From NCBI RefSeq assembly GCF_018614615.1, contig NZ_JAGGOK010000094.1, positions 1-64,000 of the forward strand: a stretch of 64,000 nucleotides of DNA. The letters run 5' to 3'. Of the stretch, positions 15,788 to 23,685 are shown one piece after another. Source of the DNA: Streptomyces sp. ISL-100. GTDB taxonomy: Bacteria > Actinomycetota > Actinomycetes > Streptomycetales > Streptomycetaceae. The translations under genes were made by a program, and so were the position numbers. The number at the start of each line of letters is the position of its first letter. Within the stretch, counting starts at the first letter, position 1. The notes under the pieces are model-generated. The model searched no databases. It was given only the letters and a program-made list of their open reading frames with translations, and had not been told where the DNA came from.

Positions 15788-17449
15788 GTGAACGACCGAC
15801 AGTACCCGTACGACCCGTACGCGCAGGATCCGTACGCCCAGCAGCCGGAGATCATCGGCTACGACGCGTACGGGCAGCCGGTGTACCAGCAGGCGCCGCA
15901 GCATCAGTCACAGGAACAGCCGCCGCAGCAGCAGTACGACGCGCAACAGCAGCAGGGGTACGGCTACGACCCGTACGCCCAGCAGCAGCCGTTGTACGAC
16001 CCGTACGCCCAGCAGCAGCAGCAGCAACAGCAACAGCAGCAGCAGTACGGGTACGTCGACACCGCTCAGCAGCAGCAGTGGATCCCGCAGCAGGCCGCTC
16101 CCGCGCCTCAGCGGGAACCCGAACCGGAGCCGGACCCCGAGCCCGCTCCCGTGTCCGCTCGTGTGCCCGTTCCCGAGCAGCGCCGGCCCGAGCCCGGGTA
16201 CGCGACCGAGCAGTTCTCCTTCGTCGAGGAGCCGGACGAGAACTCCGAAGACGTCATCGACTGGCTGAAGTTCACCGAGAGCCGCACCGAGCGCCGTGAG
16301 GAAGCCAGACGTCGCGGCCGTAACCGCGTCGTCTCCCTGGTCGTCGTCCTGACCCTCGTCGTCGCGGGCGGCGTCGGCTACCTCTGGTACGCGGGACTGC
16401 TGCCCGGCATCGCGGGCAAGGAGGACGCTCCGGCCGCCGCGTCGGGCCCGGAGAAGCGCGATGTGATCGCGGTGCACCTGCACACCCGGCAGGGGGCCAC
16501 CTCCACCGCGCTGCTCGTGGACAACACCACCACGGGGCAGGGCACCACCGTCCTGCTCCCCAACTCGCTCTCCGTCGCGAACGACGACGGCACCACGACC
16601 ACGCTCGCCAAGTCCGTCGACGACGACGGTTCGACGGGCACGCGCGAGGCGATCGGTTCCGTACTCGGGACGAAGATCAGCGGCACCTGGCGGCTCGACA
16701 CCCCGTACCTGGAAAACCTCGTCGAGCTGGTCGGCAACATCGACATCGACACCGACACCGATGTGCCCGACACCAAGAAGGGCGCGACGCCCGTGGTGCG
16801 GCAGGGCAAGGAGCAGACGCTGAGTGGCCGGATGGCCGTCGCGTACGCCACCTACCGGGCGCCGGGCGAGGCCGAGGCCAAGCAGCTCCAGCGGTTCGGG
16901 CAGGTCATGCAGGGCGTACTGAAGAAGATCTCGGACGACCCGCAGGCGGCGACCACCACCGTCCGCACGCTGGCGCAGATCCTCGACCCGTCGCTGCGCG
17001 AGAAGGACCTCGGTGCCTCCCTCGCCAAGCTCGCCGAGCACGCCAAGCGCGGCAAGTACACGACGGCGCAGCTGCCGGTCCAGCCCGACGGCAAGCTGAG
17101 CGATTCCGCCGCCGACAGTGTGGTGAAGGACATCCTCGGCGGCTCGGCCAGCAGCCCGGAGCAGGGTGCGGCCGTGCGGGTCGGCGTCAAGAACGCGCAC
17201 GGGAACACGGACGCCACCGAGACCGCCAGGATTGCCCTGATTACCGGTGGATACGCGTTCGTGGACACCGGCAAAGCCACTGCTGTGGTCACATCGTCGC
17301 AGGTCAGCTACGGCGACGCGGCGCAGAAGGCGGAGGCCCAGGAGGTCGCCAAGACGCTGGGTCTGCCGGCGGAAGCGGTGCGCAAGGGCAAGGCGGCCGC
17401 GAACGCCGATGTGACGGTCGTACTGGGCCAGGATTTCGAGGTGAAGTGA
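15788..17449 (+). CDS. LytR-CpsA-Psr family protein with poly-Gln cytoplasmic tail and LytR_C domain
   Basis: The 553-residue protein starts at GTG 15788 behind GGGAGAGGGG. The N-terminal 120 residues are Gln/Tyr/Pro rich with an unbroken run of 12 Gln. A membrane helix spans about 181-202. The outer part has an LCP-like domain (KRDVIAVHLHTRQG to YATYRAPGE) and a LytR_C domain near residues 460-550. LCP enzymes attach wall polymers to peptidoglycan. Here the usual PRD arginine is replaced in LLPNSLS, and the RQ-x-R segment is not conserved. I recall the S. coelicolor counterpart as PdtA (SCO2578), a polydiglycosylphosphate transferase important for sporulation. Confidence 0.8.
   Translation: MNDRQYPYDPYAQDPYAQQPEIIGYDAYGQPVYQQAPQHQSQEQPPQQQYDAQQQQGYGYDPYAQQQPLYDPYAQQQQQQQQQQQQYGYVDTAQQQQWIPQQAAPAPQREPEPEPDPEPAPVSARVPVPEQRRPEPGYATEQFSFVEEPDENSEDVIDWLKFTESRTERREEARRRGRNRVVSLVVVLTLVVAGGVGYLWYAGLLPGIAGKEDAPAAASGPEKRDVIAVHLHTRQGATSTALLVDNTTTGQGTTVLLPNSLSVANDDGTTTTLAKSVDDDGSTGTREAIGSVLGTKISGTWRLDTPYLENLVELVGNIDIDTDTDVPDTKKGATPVVRQGKEQTLSGRMAVAYATYRAPGEAEAKQLQRFGQVMQGVLKKISDDPQAATTTVRTLAQILDPSLREKDLGASLAKLAEHAKRGKYTTAQLPVQPDGKLSDSAADSVVKDILGGSASSPEQGAAVRVGVKNAHGNTDATETARIALITGGYAFVDTGKATAVVTSSQVSYGDAAQKAEAQEVAKTLGLPAEAVRKGKAAANADVTVVLGQDFEVK
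16010..16045 (+). repeat. CAG/CAA codon tract encoding 12 consecutive glutamines
   Basis: Twelve consecutive CAG or CAA codons lie in the cytoplasmic tail of the LCP-like protein. Shorter Gln runs flank them. Such a tract is prone to slippage by whole codons, so tail length may vary between strains. Confidence 0.85.
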
Positions 17450-17517
17450 TCCCGTCGGGGCTGTCGGCGGTCCGTGAGACCCTGGGGGTATCTCTGACCG
17501 CCGACGAAAGCCTGCTT

Positions 17518-17955
17518 GTGACCGCCACTGACCGTTCCATCGAGCTCATCAACGCCGCCGCTCAGGCGGCCGCAGACCGGCTCGCGCACGACATCATCGC
17601 GTACGACGTCAGCGATGTGCTGTCCATCACCGACGCCTTCCTGGTCGCTTCGGCGCCCAACGACCGCCAGGTCAAGTCGATCGTCGACGAGATCGAGGAG
17701 CGGCTGAACAAGGACCTCGGCGTCAAGCCCGTGCGTCGCGAGGGCGACCGCGAGGCCCGCTGGGTGCTTCTCGACTACGTCGACATCGTCGTCCACGTCC
17801 AGCACAGCGAGGAGCGTGTCTTCTACGCTCTGGAGCGCCTGTGGAAGGACTGCCCCGAGATCTCCCTGCCCGAGGACGCCGTCAAGACCCGCGGCCTGGC
17901 CGAGGAGCACGCGAAGTCGCGTGCGGCCGGTGATGTGGACGGAGACCTGAGCTGA
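17518..17955 (+). CDS. rsfS: Ribosome silencing factor RsfS
   Basis: The 145-residue protein has the DUF143 core: ATDRSIELINAAAQAAADRL, IAYDVSDVLSITDAFLVAS, then WVLLDYVDIVVHVQHSEERV. RsfS binds L14 on the 50S subunit and blocks subunit joining during starvation. The GTG at 17518 begins exactly at the conserved domain. A longer form from GTG 17446, which overlaps the stop of the upstream gene, would add 24 residues and cannot be excluded. The downstream phosphatase overlaps its stop by 4 nt. Confidence 0.9.
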   Translation: MTATDRSIELINAAAQAAADRLAHDIIAYDVSDVLSITDAFLVASAPNDRQVKSIVDEIEERLNKDLGVKPVRREGDREARWVLLDYVDIVVHVQHSEERVFYALERLWKDCPEISLPEDAVKTRGLAEEHAKSRAAGDVDGDLS

Positions 17956-18626
17956 ACGGCAGCGACACCGCCGCCGGCACCGTCAAGAAGAACCGGGGCC
18001 GCCAGATCGTCCTGTGGCGGCACGGCCAGACGGCGTGGAACCTGGAGCGCCGCTTCCAGGGCAGCACCGACATCGAGCTGACCGAGACCGGCGTCGCCCA
18101 GGCGCGCCGGGCCGCCAGGCTGCTCGCCTCCCTGAAGCCGGACGCGATGATCGCGTCCGACCTCAAGCGGGCGTCGGCCACGGCCGGCGAGCTGTCGGCC
18201 CTGACCGGCCTCGACGTGACACACGACGCCGCGCTGCGCGAGACGTACGCGGGCGCCTGGCAGGGCCTGACGCACGACGAGATCATCGGGCGGTTCGGCG
18301 AGCAGTACGCGGCGTGGAAGCGCGGCGAGCCGGTGCGGCGCGGCGGTGGCGAGCTGGAGACCGAGGTCGCCGACCGGGCGGCCCCTGTCGTGCTCGCGCA
18401 CGCCGACAAGCTGGCGGACAACGGCACGCTCGTCGTCGTCAGCCACGGCGGCACCATCCGCACCACCATCGGCCGGCTCCTGGGTCTGGAGTCGTACCAC
18501 TGGGAGGGCCTTGGCGGGCTCTCCAACTGCTGCTGGTCGGTGCTGGGCGAAGGCGCCCGCGGCTGGCGGCTGCTGGAGCACAACGCCGGGACGCTCCCGG
18601 AACCGGTGCTCGGCGACGACGACTGA
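17952..18626 (+). CDS. Histidine phosphatase (phosphoglycerate mutase-like), apparent CTG start
   Basis: The frame encodes a histidine-phosphatase domain with VLWRHGQTAWNLERRFQG (His24 as phospho-acceptor), ETYAGAWQGLTHDE and VVVSHGGTIRTT. The only ATG in frame (18147) lies after the catalytic motif. No ATG, GTG or TTG exists between the upstream in-frame stop at 17931 and the motif. The CTG at 17952 overlaps the rsfS stop as CTGA and has GGAGAC 5 nt upstream, so it is the likely start; this gives 224 residues. The substrate is unknown. The next feature downstream is a tRNA gene. Confidence 0.86.
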   Translation: MNGSDTAAGTVKKNRGRQIVLWRHGQTAWNLERRFQGSTDIELTETGVAQARRAARLLASLKPDAMIASDLKRASATAGELSALTGLDVTHDAALRETYAGAWQGLTHDEIIGRFGEQYAAWKRGEPVRRGGGELETEVADRAAPVVLAHADKLADNGTLVVVSHGGTIRTTIGRLLGLESYHWEGLGGLSNCCWSVLGEGARGWRLLEHNAGTLPEPVLGDDD

Positions 18627-18631
18627 CGGAT

Positions 18632-18660
18632 TTCACTTATCCCAGGTCGCAGGCTAAAGT
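18632..18660 (+). promoter_or_regulatory. Promoter of the first tRNA-Ala gene
   Basis: TTCACT (18632-18637) and TAAAGT (18655-18660) are separated by 17 bp, and the -10 box ends 35 nt before the mature tRNA. Confidence 0.45.
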
Positions 18661-18695
18661 TCTTCTTGTTCGCAGCGCACAGCGCAGAGAACAGC

Positions 18696-18768
18696 GGGGC
18701 TATAGCTCAGTTGGTAGAGCGCCTGCATGGCATGCAGGAGGTCAGGAGTTCAATTCTCCTTAGCTCCA
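18696..18768 (+). tRNA. tRNA-Ala (GGC), copy 1
   Basis: The 73-nt gene folds into a full cloverleaf. The acceptor stem GGGGCTA pairs with TAGCTCC and includes the G3-U70 wobble pair, the identity element for alanine. The anticodon loop ATGGCAT carries GGC at positions 34-36, and the T arm is AGGAG-TTCAATT-CTCCT. The CCA end is not encoded. The gene is identical to the copy at 21978-22050. Confidence 0.97.
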
Positions 18769-18782
18769 CAACCGCAATCAGG

Positions 18783-18817
18783 ATCCCGGTTCCTCCTCAC
18801 AGGAGGGGCCGGGATTT
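18783..18817 (+). terminator. Terminator of tRNA-Ala copy 1
   Basis: ATCCCGG (18783-18789) pairs with CCGGGAT (18809-18815), with an inner stem CCTCCT/AGGAGG, followed by TTTCTCGTT. Confidence 0.7.
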
Positions 18818-18848
18818 CTCGTTGTACGCGTCTGTGCCGGTCTACCGG

Positions 18849-19200
18849 TCAAAGGGACTCGATCCGCTGCCGGCTCTCCTCGTCGACGGGTGTGTAGGCG
18901 ACGATCCGGCATTCCGGCATTCCGTTGATGGACAGCGATACAGACGTCATCCGTATCTCACCCACCGCTTCGTGCCGGAAGGTCTTCACATGCGGGCCTG
19001 GCAGGACGACATCACCGCTTTCCCACAGCCCGGCGAAGTACGGACTGGCCGTGGAGAGACGGCGGATGAACGTCTCCCAGACCGGCTCGGCCACAAACCG
19101 TCCGTACGCGCTGCGCAACTGCGCGACCGTCCTGGGCAGTTCGTCCTCCCGGAAGACCAGCGGGCAGGCCGGCTCGGGCACGGTGAGAGCTCCCACAGAG
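18849..19200 (-). pseudogene. 3' remnant of a MmyB-type transcriptional regulator gene
   Basis: The minus-strand frame encodes the end of a MmyB ligand-binding domain: a YGRFVAEPVWETFIRRL helix, SPYFAGLWESGDV, FRHEAVGEI and VAYTPVDEESRQ. The helix-turn-helix half is missing. Upstream the frame runs straight into antisense of the neighbouring transporter remnant, so the 5' part has been deleted. Compare the intact regulator of the same family at 61465-62343, which is also divergent from an MFS gene. Confidence 0.75.
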
Positions 19201-19202
19201 CG

Positions 19203-20266
19203 TTGCCGGTCACCGGCGCCAGGCTCGGCGACCTGCTCGGGCACCGGCGCGCCTACCTGGGCGGCCTCGCGTTGTTCACCGTGGCCTCGCTCGCCTGCGG
19301 ACTGGCCGCCGGCACGGGTCAGTTGATCGCCTTCCGGCTGGTCCAGGGCGCGGGCGCGGCGCGGGTCAAGGCGCTCGGCGCGTACTCGGCCGTGCTCGCC
19401 ACCGGGCCGCCGCCGGCCAGGTGGTGGGCGGGGTGCTGGTCAGCGCCGACCTGTTCGGCACGAGCTGGCGCCCGGTGTTCCTGGTGAACGTTCCGATGGG
19501 CGTCGTGCTGTTGTTCCTCGGTGCGCGCCTGCTGCCGCGCGACCGCCGCAGCGCGCCGGAACGCGCGCGCGGCCTCGCCGTGCCGGGGCTGGTGCTGCTC
19601 GCCGCCGCTGTGACGCTGTTCACCGTGCCACTGGTGCTCGGGCAGGAGGAGGGCTGGCCGCTGGTGGCCTGGCTGTCCTTGGCGGCCTCTGGGGGCTGTT
19701 GGCGGGCCCCTGGCGTACGAGTCACGGCTGGCCGCGCGCGGCGGTGCGCCGCTGATCGCGCCCGGGGTGCTGCGGATCCCGGGCATGGGGCTCGCGGCCC
19801 TGCGGATCGTCGTGGTGATGGCGGTGAACGCGGACTTCCTCTTCGTGCTGACCCTGTACGTCCAGGGCGGCCTCGGGTATTCGGCCCTCCGCGCGGGTTC
19901 GGACTGGCCGCACTGTCCTGTGTCGCCGTCGGTCTGGTGATGCGGAACGGTGGAAGTGGAGGGCCATGGATGTACGCCGCCTTCGCGGGCGCGGGGGCGG
20001 GCATGGCGCTCGGCTTCAGCCCGACGCTCACGGGAGCGCTCGCGACCGTACGGCCCGAGGACGCGGCGGATGCCGGCGGGCTGCTCGTCACGCTCACACA
20101 GCTGGGACAGTTGCTCGGCGTCTCGACATTCGGCACTCTCTTCCTGAACCGGCTGAATGCGGCGGGGGTGTATGCGTACGGGGATGTGCTGTGGGTATGC
20201 GCTCTTGCGCTGGCTGCCGCGTCGCTCTTCGGCGCTGTGGCGGGCCTCCTGCGCTCACGCCACTGA
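19203..20266 (+). pseudogene. Decayed MFS (DHA2, EmrB/QacA-like) drug transporter gene
   Basis: Transporter sequence continues through alternating frames. It opens at GARLGDLLGHRRAYLGGLAL (the loop after TM2), shifts frame near 19405-19415 (then GGVLVSADLFGTSWRPVF), again near 19690-19715 (then YESRLAARGGAPLIAPGVL), and again near 19895 (then FGLAALSCVAVGLVMRNGG to the stop). The first two transmembrane segments are absent. At least three frameshifts and the 5' deletion make it non-functional. It was probably controlled by the adjacent regulator, which has decayed as well. Confidence 0.85.
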
Positions 20267-20337
20267 CCCTCTTGCGGAGCCATGGCAGAATCGGACCGCC
20301 GGAGGGGGACGACGGCCTGATGGGGAGGGAGAGCGCG

Positions 20338-20436
20338 ATGCCCGCGAGCAGCCTCGACGCGGTCCGTGGTCTGCCCGGCAGCGACAACGGAGGTATCGCG
20401 TACGTGTGCACGGCCTGCCGCCACAGCTGGAAGTGA
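20338..20436 (+). CDS. 32-residue protein with a CxxC motif
   Basis: The frame starts at ATG 20338 with GGGAGGGAG at good spacing and reads MPASSLDAVRGLPGSDNGG, then IAYVCTACRHSWK and TGA. The CTAC motif and ending resemble the first half of a zinc ribbon. The next gene starts 4 nt later in the same frame and also carries paired cysteines. It may be an independent micro-protein or, together with the next frame, one gene interrupted by a TGA. Confidence 0.5.
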   Translation: MPASSLDAVRGLPGSDNGGIAYVCTACRHSWK

Positions 20437-20439
20437 GTG

Positions 20440-20673
20440 ATGGGCGCACACAGGCGGAAATGCGACTGGTGCGGCAGTGGCACGCCCATCGTCAGGGACA
20501 TGGAACCGGTCAACGCCGACTACCAGTACTGGTGCGAGGAATGCGCCCGGGCGCTGATCATAAAAGGCGACCCCATCGAGACGTACCGCGAGCTCGAAGG
20601 GGAGCCGATCTACGGTCGGCTGCTCGACGAACACTGCACCCTCAAGCGCTTCTATTCGTTCGCCACAGCGTGA
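20440..20673 (+). CDS. Small zinc-ribbon-like protein, conserved hypothetical
   Basis: The 77-residue product begins MGAHRRKCDWCGSGTPIVRD and contains WCEECARAL, giving two Cys-x2-Cys pairs about 27 residues apart, consistent with a zinc site. I recall near-identical small proteins in other Streptomyces. The ATG is used in preference to the GTG directly before it. The 3' end overlaps the convergent GT87 gene by 32 bp. Function is unknown. Confidence 0.7.
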   Translation: MGAHRRKCDWCGSGTPIVRDMEPVNADYQYWCEECARALIIKGDPIETYRELEGEPIYGRLLDEHCTLKRFYSFATA

Positions 20674-21850
20674 GCAGTGTGAACAGCGCGGCCAGGGCCG
20701 TGAGCGGGTAGAGCGCCGACAGCGCCATCTGCGCGGCGTTCTGGGTGAGTTCGAGCCGTCCCGCGCCGTGTGGCACCCACCACAGCGCGTACGAACAGAA
20801 GACCGCCGCCGTCACCGCCGCCGCCGCTGTGCTGCCGCGTGTTCCCAGGAACAGCACCACGGGCACGCACCACACCCAGTGGTGGGACCACGACACCGGG
20901 CTGACGAGGAGTGCGGTCAGCGCGCACGCGACCACTGCCCCGGCGCGCTCGCCGCGCAGCTCGGCCGCCACCGCGGCGGCGAGGCCCGCCACGGCCACCA
21001 GGGCGGCGGCCACGGCCCACCAAGGGCCCGGATCGCCGGTGTGCAGCAGCCGGGCCAGTACGCCGCGCAGGGACTGGTTGGCGGTGCCTTCGGCGTGGCC
21101 CACCCGGCCCGCCTGGAAGACCATCCCCGTCCAGTAGCGGCGCGAGTCGTGCGGCAGGACGGCCGCGGCCGTCACGGTGGCCGCGAGGAAGACCGCTGCC
21201 GCTGTCCCGGCCTGCCGGAGCCAGGGGTTCGGAACCCGGCGTACGGCGCCCCGTGCCCGTACCAGACCGGTGATCAGGAGGAAGACCGCGAAGAGCGCCG
21301 GTGTGAGCTTCACCGCAGCGGCGAGGCCGATGCCCGCGCCCGCCCACCGGTGGCCGTCGCGGCGGGTGAGGTCCCAGAGCACGGCTGCCGCGAGCAGCAG
21401 ATTGACCTGCCCGTACCGCAGCGTCGTCCAGACCGGCTCGCACCAGACGGCGAGCGCGGCGGTCAACAGGACGGCGGTGGCGCTCTCGAGACCCACCAGA
21501 CGCAGCGAGAGGCGGACGAACGCGACGAGGAGGACGAGGTTCCCGGCGGTGGCGAGAGCGCGCATCTCGGGTACGTCGAGAAGCGTCAGCGGGGTGAACA
21601 GCAGGGCGGCGAAAGGCGGGTAGGTGGTCGGCAGGTTCGCCTGGGTGGCGCGCATCGCGTAGAGGTCCTGGCCGGCTCGTACGGTCTCGCCCTCGGCCCG
21701 GTAGACCATGAGGTCGATCATCGAGACGCCGGCGGCGCGCTGGGCGGCCCAGAAGGCCGCGAAGGAGATCAGGCAGACCGAGGCGGCGACGATTATCGGC
21801 CGCCGGGCGGGGGTGTGGCGGGCGGCGGCGGTCTGCGCGGTCACGGTCAC
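20642..21850 (-). CDS. GT87 family mannosyltransferase (DUF2029), polytopic membrane protein
   Basis: The 402-residue protein has about ten hydrophobic segments. It shows the family hallmarks: an acidic residue in the first outer loop (SMIDLMVYRAEGETVRAG), the Tyr/Pro-rich TTYPPFAALLFTPL, and a WTTLRYGQVNLLLAAAV helix. The family contains polyprenyl-phosphomannose-dependent alpha-(1-2)-mannosyltransferases of actinobacterial lipomannan synthesis, such as PimE and Rv2181. The precise acceptor cannot be predicted. It starts at GTG 21850; the gene is alone on its strand within the tRNA-flanked segment. Confidence 0.8.
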   Translation of the reverse strand: MTVTAQTAAARHTPARRPIIVAASVCLISFAAFWAAQRAAGVSMIDLMVYRAEGETVRAGQDLYAMRATQANLPTTYPPFAALLFTPLTLLDVPEMRALATAGNLVLLVAFVRLSLRLVGLESATAVLLTAALAVWCEPVWTTLRYGQVNLLLAAAVLWDLTRRDGHRWAGAGIGLAAAVKLTPALFAVFLLITGLVRARGAVRRVPNPWLRQAGTAAAVFLAATVTAAAVLPHDSRRYWTGMVFQAGRVGHAEGTANQSLRGVLARLLHTGDPGPWWAVAAALVAVAGLAAAVAAELRGERAGAVVACALTALLVSPVSWSHHWVWCVPVVLFLGTRGSTAAAAVTAAVFCSYALWWVPHGAGRLELTQNAAQMALSALYPLTALAALFTLLTLWRTNRSA

Positions 21851-21904
21851 GCCGGCTGACAGTACCGGGCGTATGGGGACGGAACGGGTGTGCGGGCAAA
21901 CGAT

Positions 21905-21933
21905 TTGGTGGAGGGCCGGGGGGACCGTGTAAT
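21905..21933 (+). promoter_or_regulatory. Promoter of the second tRNA-Ala gene
   Basis: TTGGTG (21905-21910) and TGTAAT (21928-21933) are separated by 17 bp. The -10 box ends 44 nt before the mature tRNA. Confidence 0.4.
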
Positions 21934-21977
21934 GTTGGCGGAGCCGCGGCGGAAACCCGGAGAGCGGCGGAACACAC

Positions 21978-22050
21978 GGGGCTATAGCTCAGTTGGTAGA
22001 GCGCCTGCATGGCATGCAGGAGGTCAGGAGTTCAATTCTCCTTAGCTCCA
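21978..22050 (+). tRNA. tRNA-Ala (GGC), copy 2
   Basis: The sequence is identical over all 73 nt to copy 1 at 18696-18768, with the same GGC anticodon and G3-U70 pair and no encoded CCA. The flanks differ, apart from CA directly after the 3' end and a GGATCCC block a few bases further on. Confidence 0.97.
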
Positions 22051-22058
22051 CAGAATGA

Positions 22059-22089
22059 GGATCCCCCGGTCGATTCGACCGGGGGATCC
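22059..22089 (+). terminator. Terminator of tRNA-Ala copy 2
   Basis: GGATCCCCCGGTCGA (22059-22073) and TCGACCGGGGGATCC (22075-22089) form a perfect 15-bp inverted repeat around one base, followed by TTTCGTTTC. Confidence 0.8.
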
Positions 22090-22107
22090 TTTCGTTTCAG
22101 GGGCGGC

Positions 22108-23685
22108 TCAGCCCCTGCCGCTCCCCAGGGCCTTTCGGCCGCCCGGCGGCAGCGCGGGCCGCGCCGGGCGCTCGGGGGCCTCCTGCTCGATGCGCAGCGC
22201 CAGCTCGGGGCAGCGGCGTACGGCACGCTGCGCGCGTCCCCGCAGGTGCACCGGAATCGATGCGTCCGCGAGCGCCGGGTAACCGTCGGGGCCGAGCCGG
22301 ATCAGCTCGGGAACGATGTCCGCGCACAGCCCGTGGCCCTTGCACAGCGTCCAGTCGACCGCGAACTTCTCGCCGCTCGGGATGCCCTCTTCCTCGTACC
22401 CGGGGCCGGGCAGCGGCAGCACGCCCATCGTCTCGCGGCCGCAGCCGCCGCCCAGGACGTGTGCCGCCAGGTCGTCGGTGAAGGCGTTGAGCGTGGAGAC
22501 GAAGAAGCGCACCGAGCCGTCGGGGTGCTTGCACGCGCCCCGGCCCTTCACGGCCTGGGTCACCTCGCGCAGTGCCTCCAGGGCGGCCTGACCTCCTCCG
22601 TTGAGTACGTCGGAGAGGCCGCCGGCGGCGGCGGGCAGACCCAGGCGGCACGGGCCGCACTGGCCCGCCGTCTCCGCGGCCAGCCAGTTCGCTACGCGCA
22701 GCGACTCGCCCAGCGGGCAGGTCTCGGGGCCGATCGGGAGAATCGCACCCGCGCCCAGCGCGCCGCCGAACGAGGCGAGGGACTCGCGGGAGATCACGGC
22801 GTCGTGCGCGGCTACCGCGTCGATCCAGTTGCCGTGGTAGCCGCCGGTCAGCACGCCCTGGGGCAGCGGCGGGGCGCCGGCCATCTGGAGGACGTAACGC
22901 AGCGGGACACCGGTCGGTACCTCGACCACCATGGGGCGTGAGACGGCGCCGGAGATGGTGAGCATGACCGTGCCGGGCTCTTTCTCCAGTCCGGTGTGGC
23001 CGTAGCGGCGGGCGCCTATGCGGGCGGCCACGGCGAGCTGCGCGAAGGTCTCGGTGTTGGACAGCAGCGTCGGCGCGCCTCCCACTCCTGTCTCCGCTGC
23101 GCGCTCACGGCGTCCCGGCGGGAGCGCCGGGCCGCCGTTCGCGGCGCGGATCAGCGAGGACGCTTCGCCGGAAACCATGCGCTCAGGGGTACGCACGATC
23201 CGGGCGCGCAGTTGCTGTCCGCGCCGGTCGGACAGGCCGCGCTCGGCGAAAGCGGCCCGTATGGAGGCCTCGGTCGAATTGCGGGTGACGCCGACGATCA
23301 GGGTGCGGGCGCCGAGCGCCTCGGCCGCGAGCAGGGCGCCGTCGAGCGCGAGGTGCGGGGCACGGTTGAGCAGGACGGTGTCCTTGCGGCAGGCGGGCTC
23401 CCCTTCGCTGCCGTTGATGACGACTACGGGGCGCACCCCGCGCCGGATGGAGGCCTGTGCGACCGCCCGCAGTTTCTTGCCGAAGGGGAAGCCGGCGCCG
23501 CCGCGGCCGCGGAGCGAGATGTAGTCGGCGAGTTCGGCCAGGCGCTCCCCGCCCATCGGCTCCAGCGGGCCGTGCACCTTCAGGTGCATGCCGAGGTCGA
23601 GGCGCTCAACCAGGTCGAAGCCGGTCGTCAGCTGGGGAAGGCCGACTACGCGTACTTCGGGGACGTCGGGAAGGGGGACGTTCAA
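22108..23685 (-). CDS. NuoF-like flavoprotein fused to a C-terminal ferredoxin domain
   Basis: The 525-residue protein has the FMN-site motif LRGRGGAGFPFGKK near residue 55, the NGSEGEPACRKDTVLL segment, a SLBB region and a NuoF-type cluster motif. The cluster motif reads TAGQCGPCRLG where NuoF has SCGxCxPCRxG, so the first cysteine is lost; a later cysteine in GRGACKHPDG is present. The C-terminal 70 residues form a ferredoxin with Cys-x5-Cys (CKGHGLC) and a CP pair, a pattern seen in 3Fe-4S ferredoxins. Translation starts at TTG 23685 behind AGGAG and overlaps the stop of the upstream membrane gene as TTGA. It probably passes electrons between a soluble donor and the membrane partner. Confidence 0.8.
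   Translation of the reverse strand: MNVPLPDVPEVRVVGLPQLTTGFDLVERLDLGMHLKVHGPLEPMGGERLAELADYISLRGRGGAGFPFGKKLRAVAQASIRRGVRPVVVINGSEGEPACRKDTVLLNRAPHLALDGALLAAEALGARTLIVGVTRNSTEASIRAAFAERGLSDRRGQQLRARIVRTPERMVSGEASSLIRAANGGPALPPGRRERAAETGVGGAPTLLSNTETFAQLAVAARIGARRYGHTGLEKEPGTVMLTISGAVSRPMVVEVPTGVPLRYVLQMAGAPPLPQGVLTGGYHGNWIDAVAAHDAVISRESLASFGGALGAGAILPIGPETCPLGESLRVANWLAAETAGQCGPCRLGLPAAAGGLSDVLNGGGQAALEALREVTQAVKGRGACKHPDGSVRFFVSTLNAFTDDLAAHVLGGGCGRETMGVLPLPGPGYEEEGIPSGEKFAVDWTLCKGHGLCADIVPELIRLGPDGYPALADASIPVHLRGRAQRAVRRCPELALRIEQEAPERPARPALPPGGRKALGSGRG

Noticed and set aside
20434..20436. Selenocysteine insertion at the in-frame TGA between the two micro-genes
   Set aside because: No selB/selA context or SECIS-like hairpin was seen directly after the TGA, and the flanking residues do not resemble known selenoproteins.
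18696..22050. Active genomic island or prophage between the tRNA genes
   Set aside because: No integrase, excisionase, transposase or phage gene is present, and the segment is only 3.2 kb; repeats and pseudogenes alone are reported.
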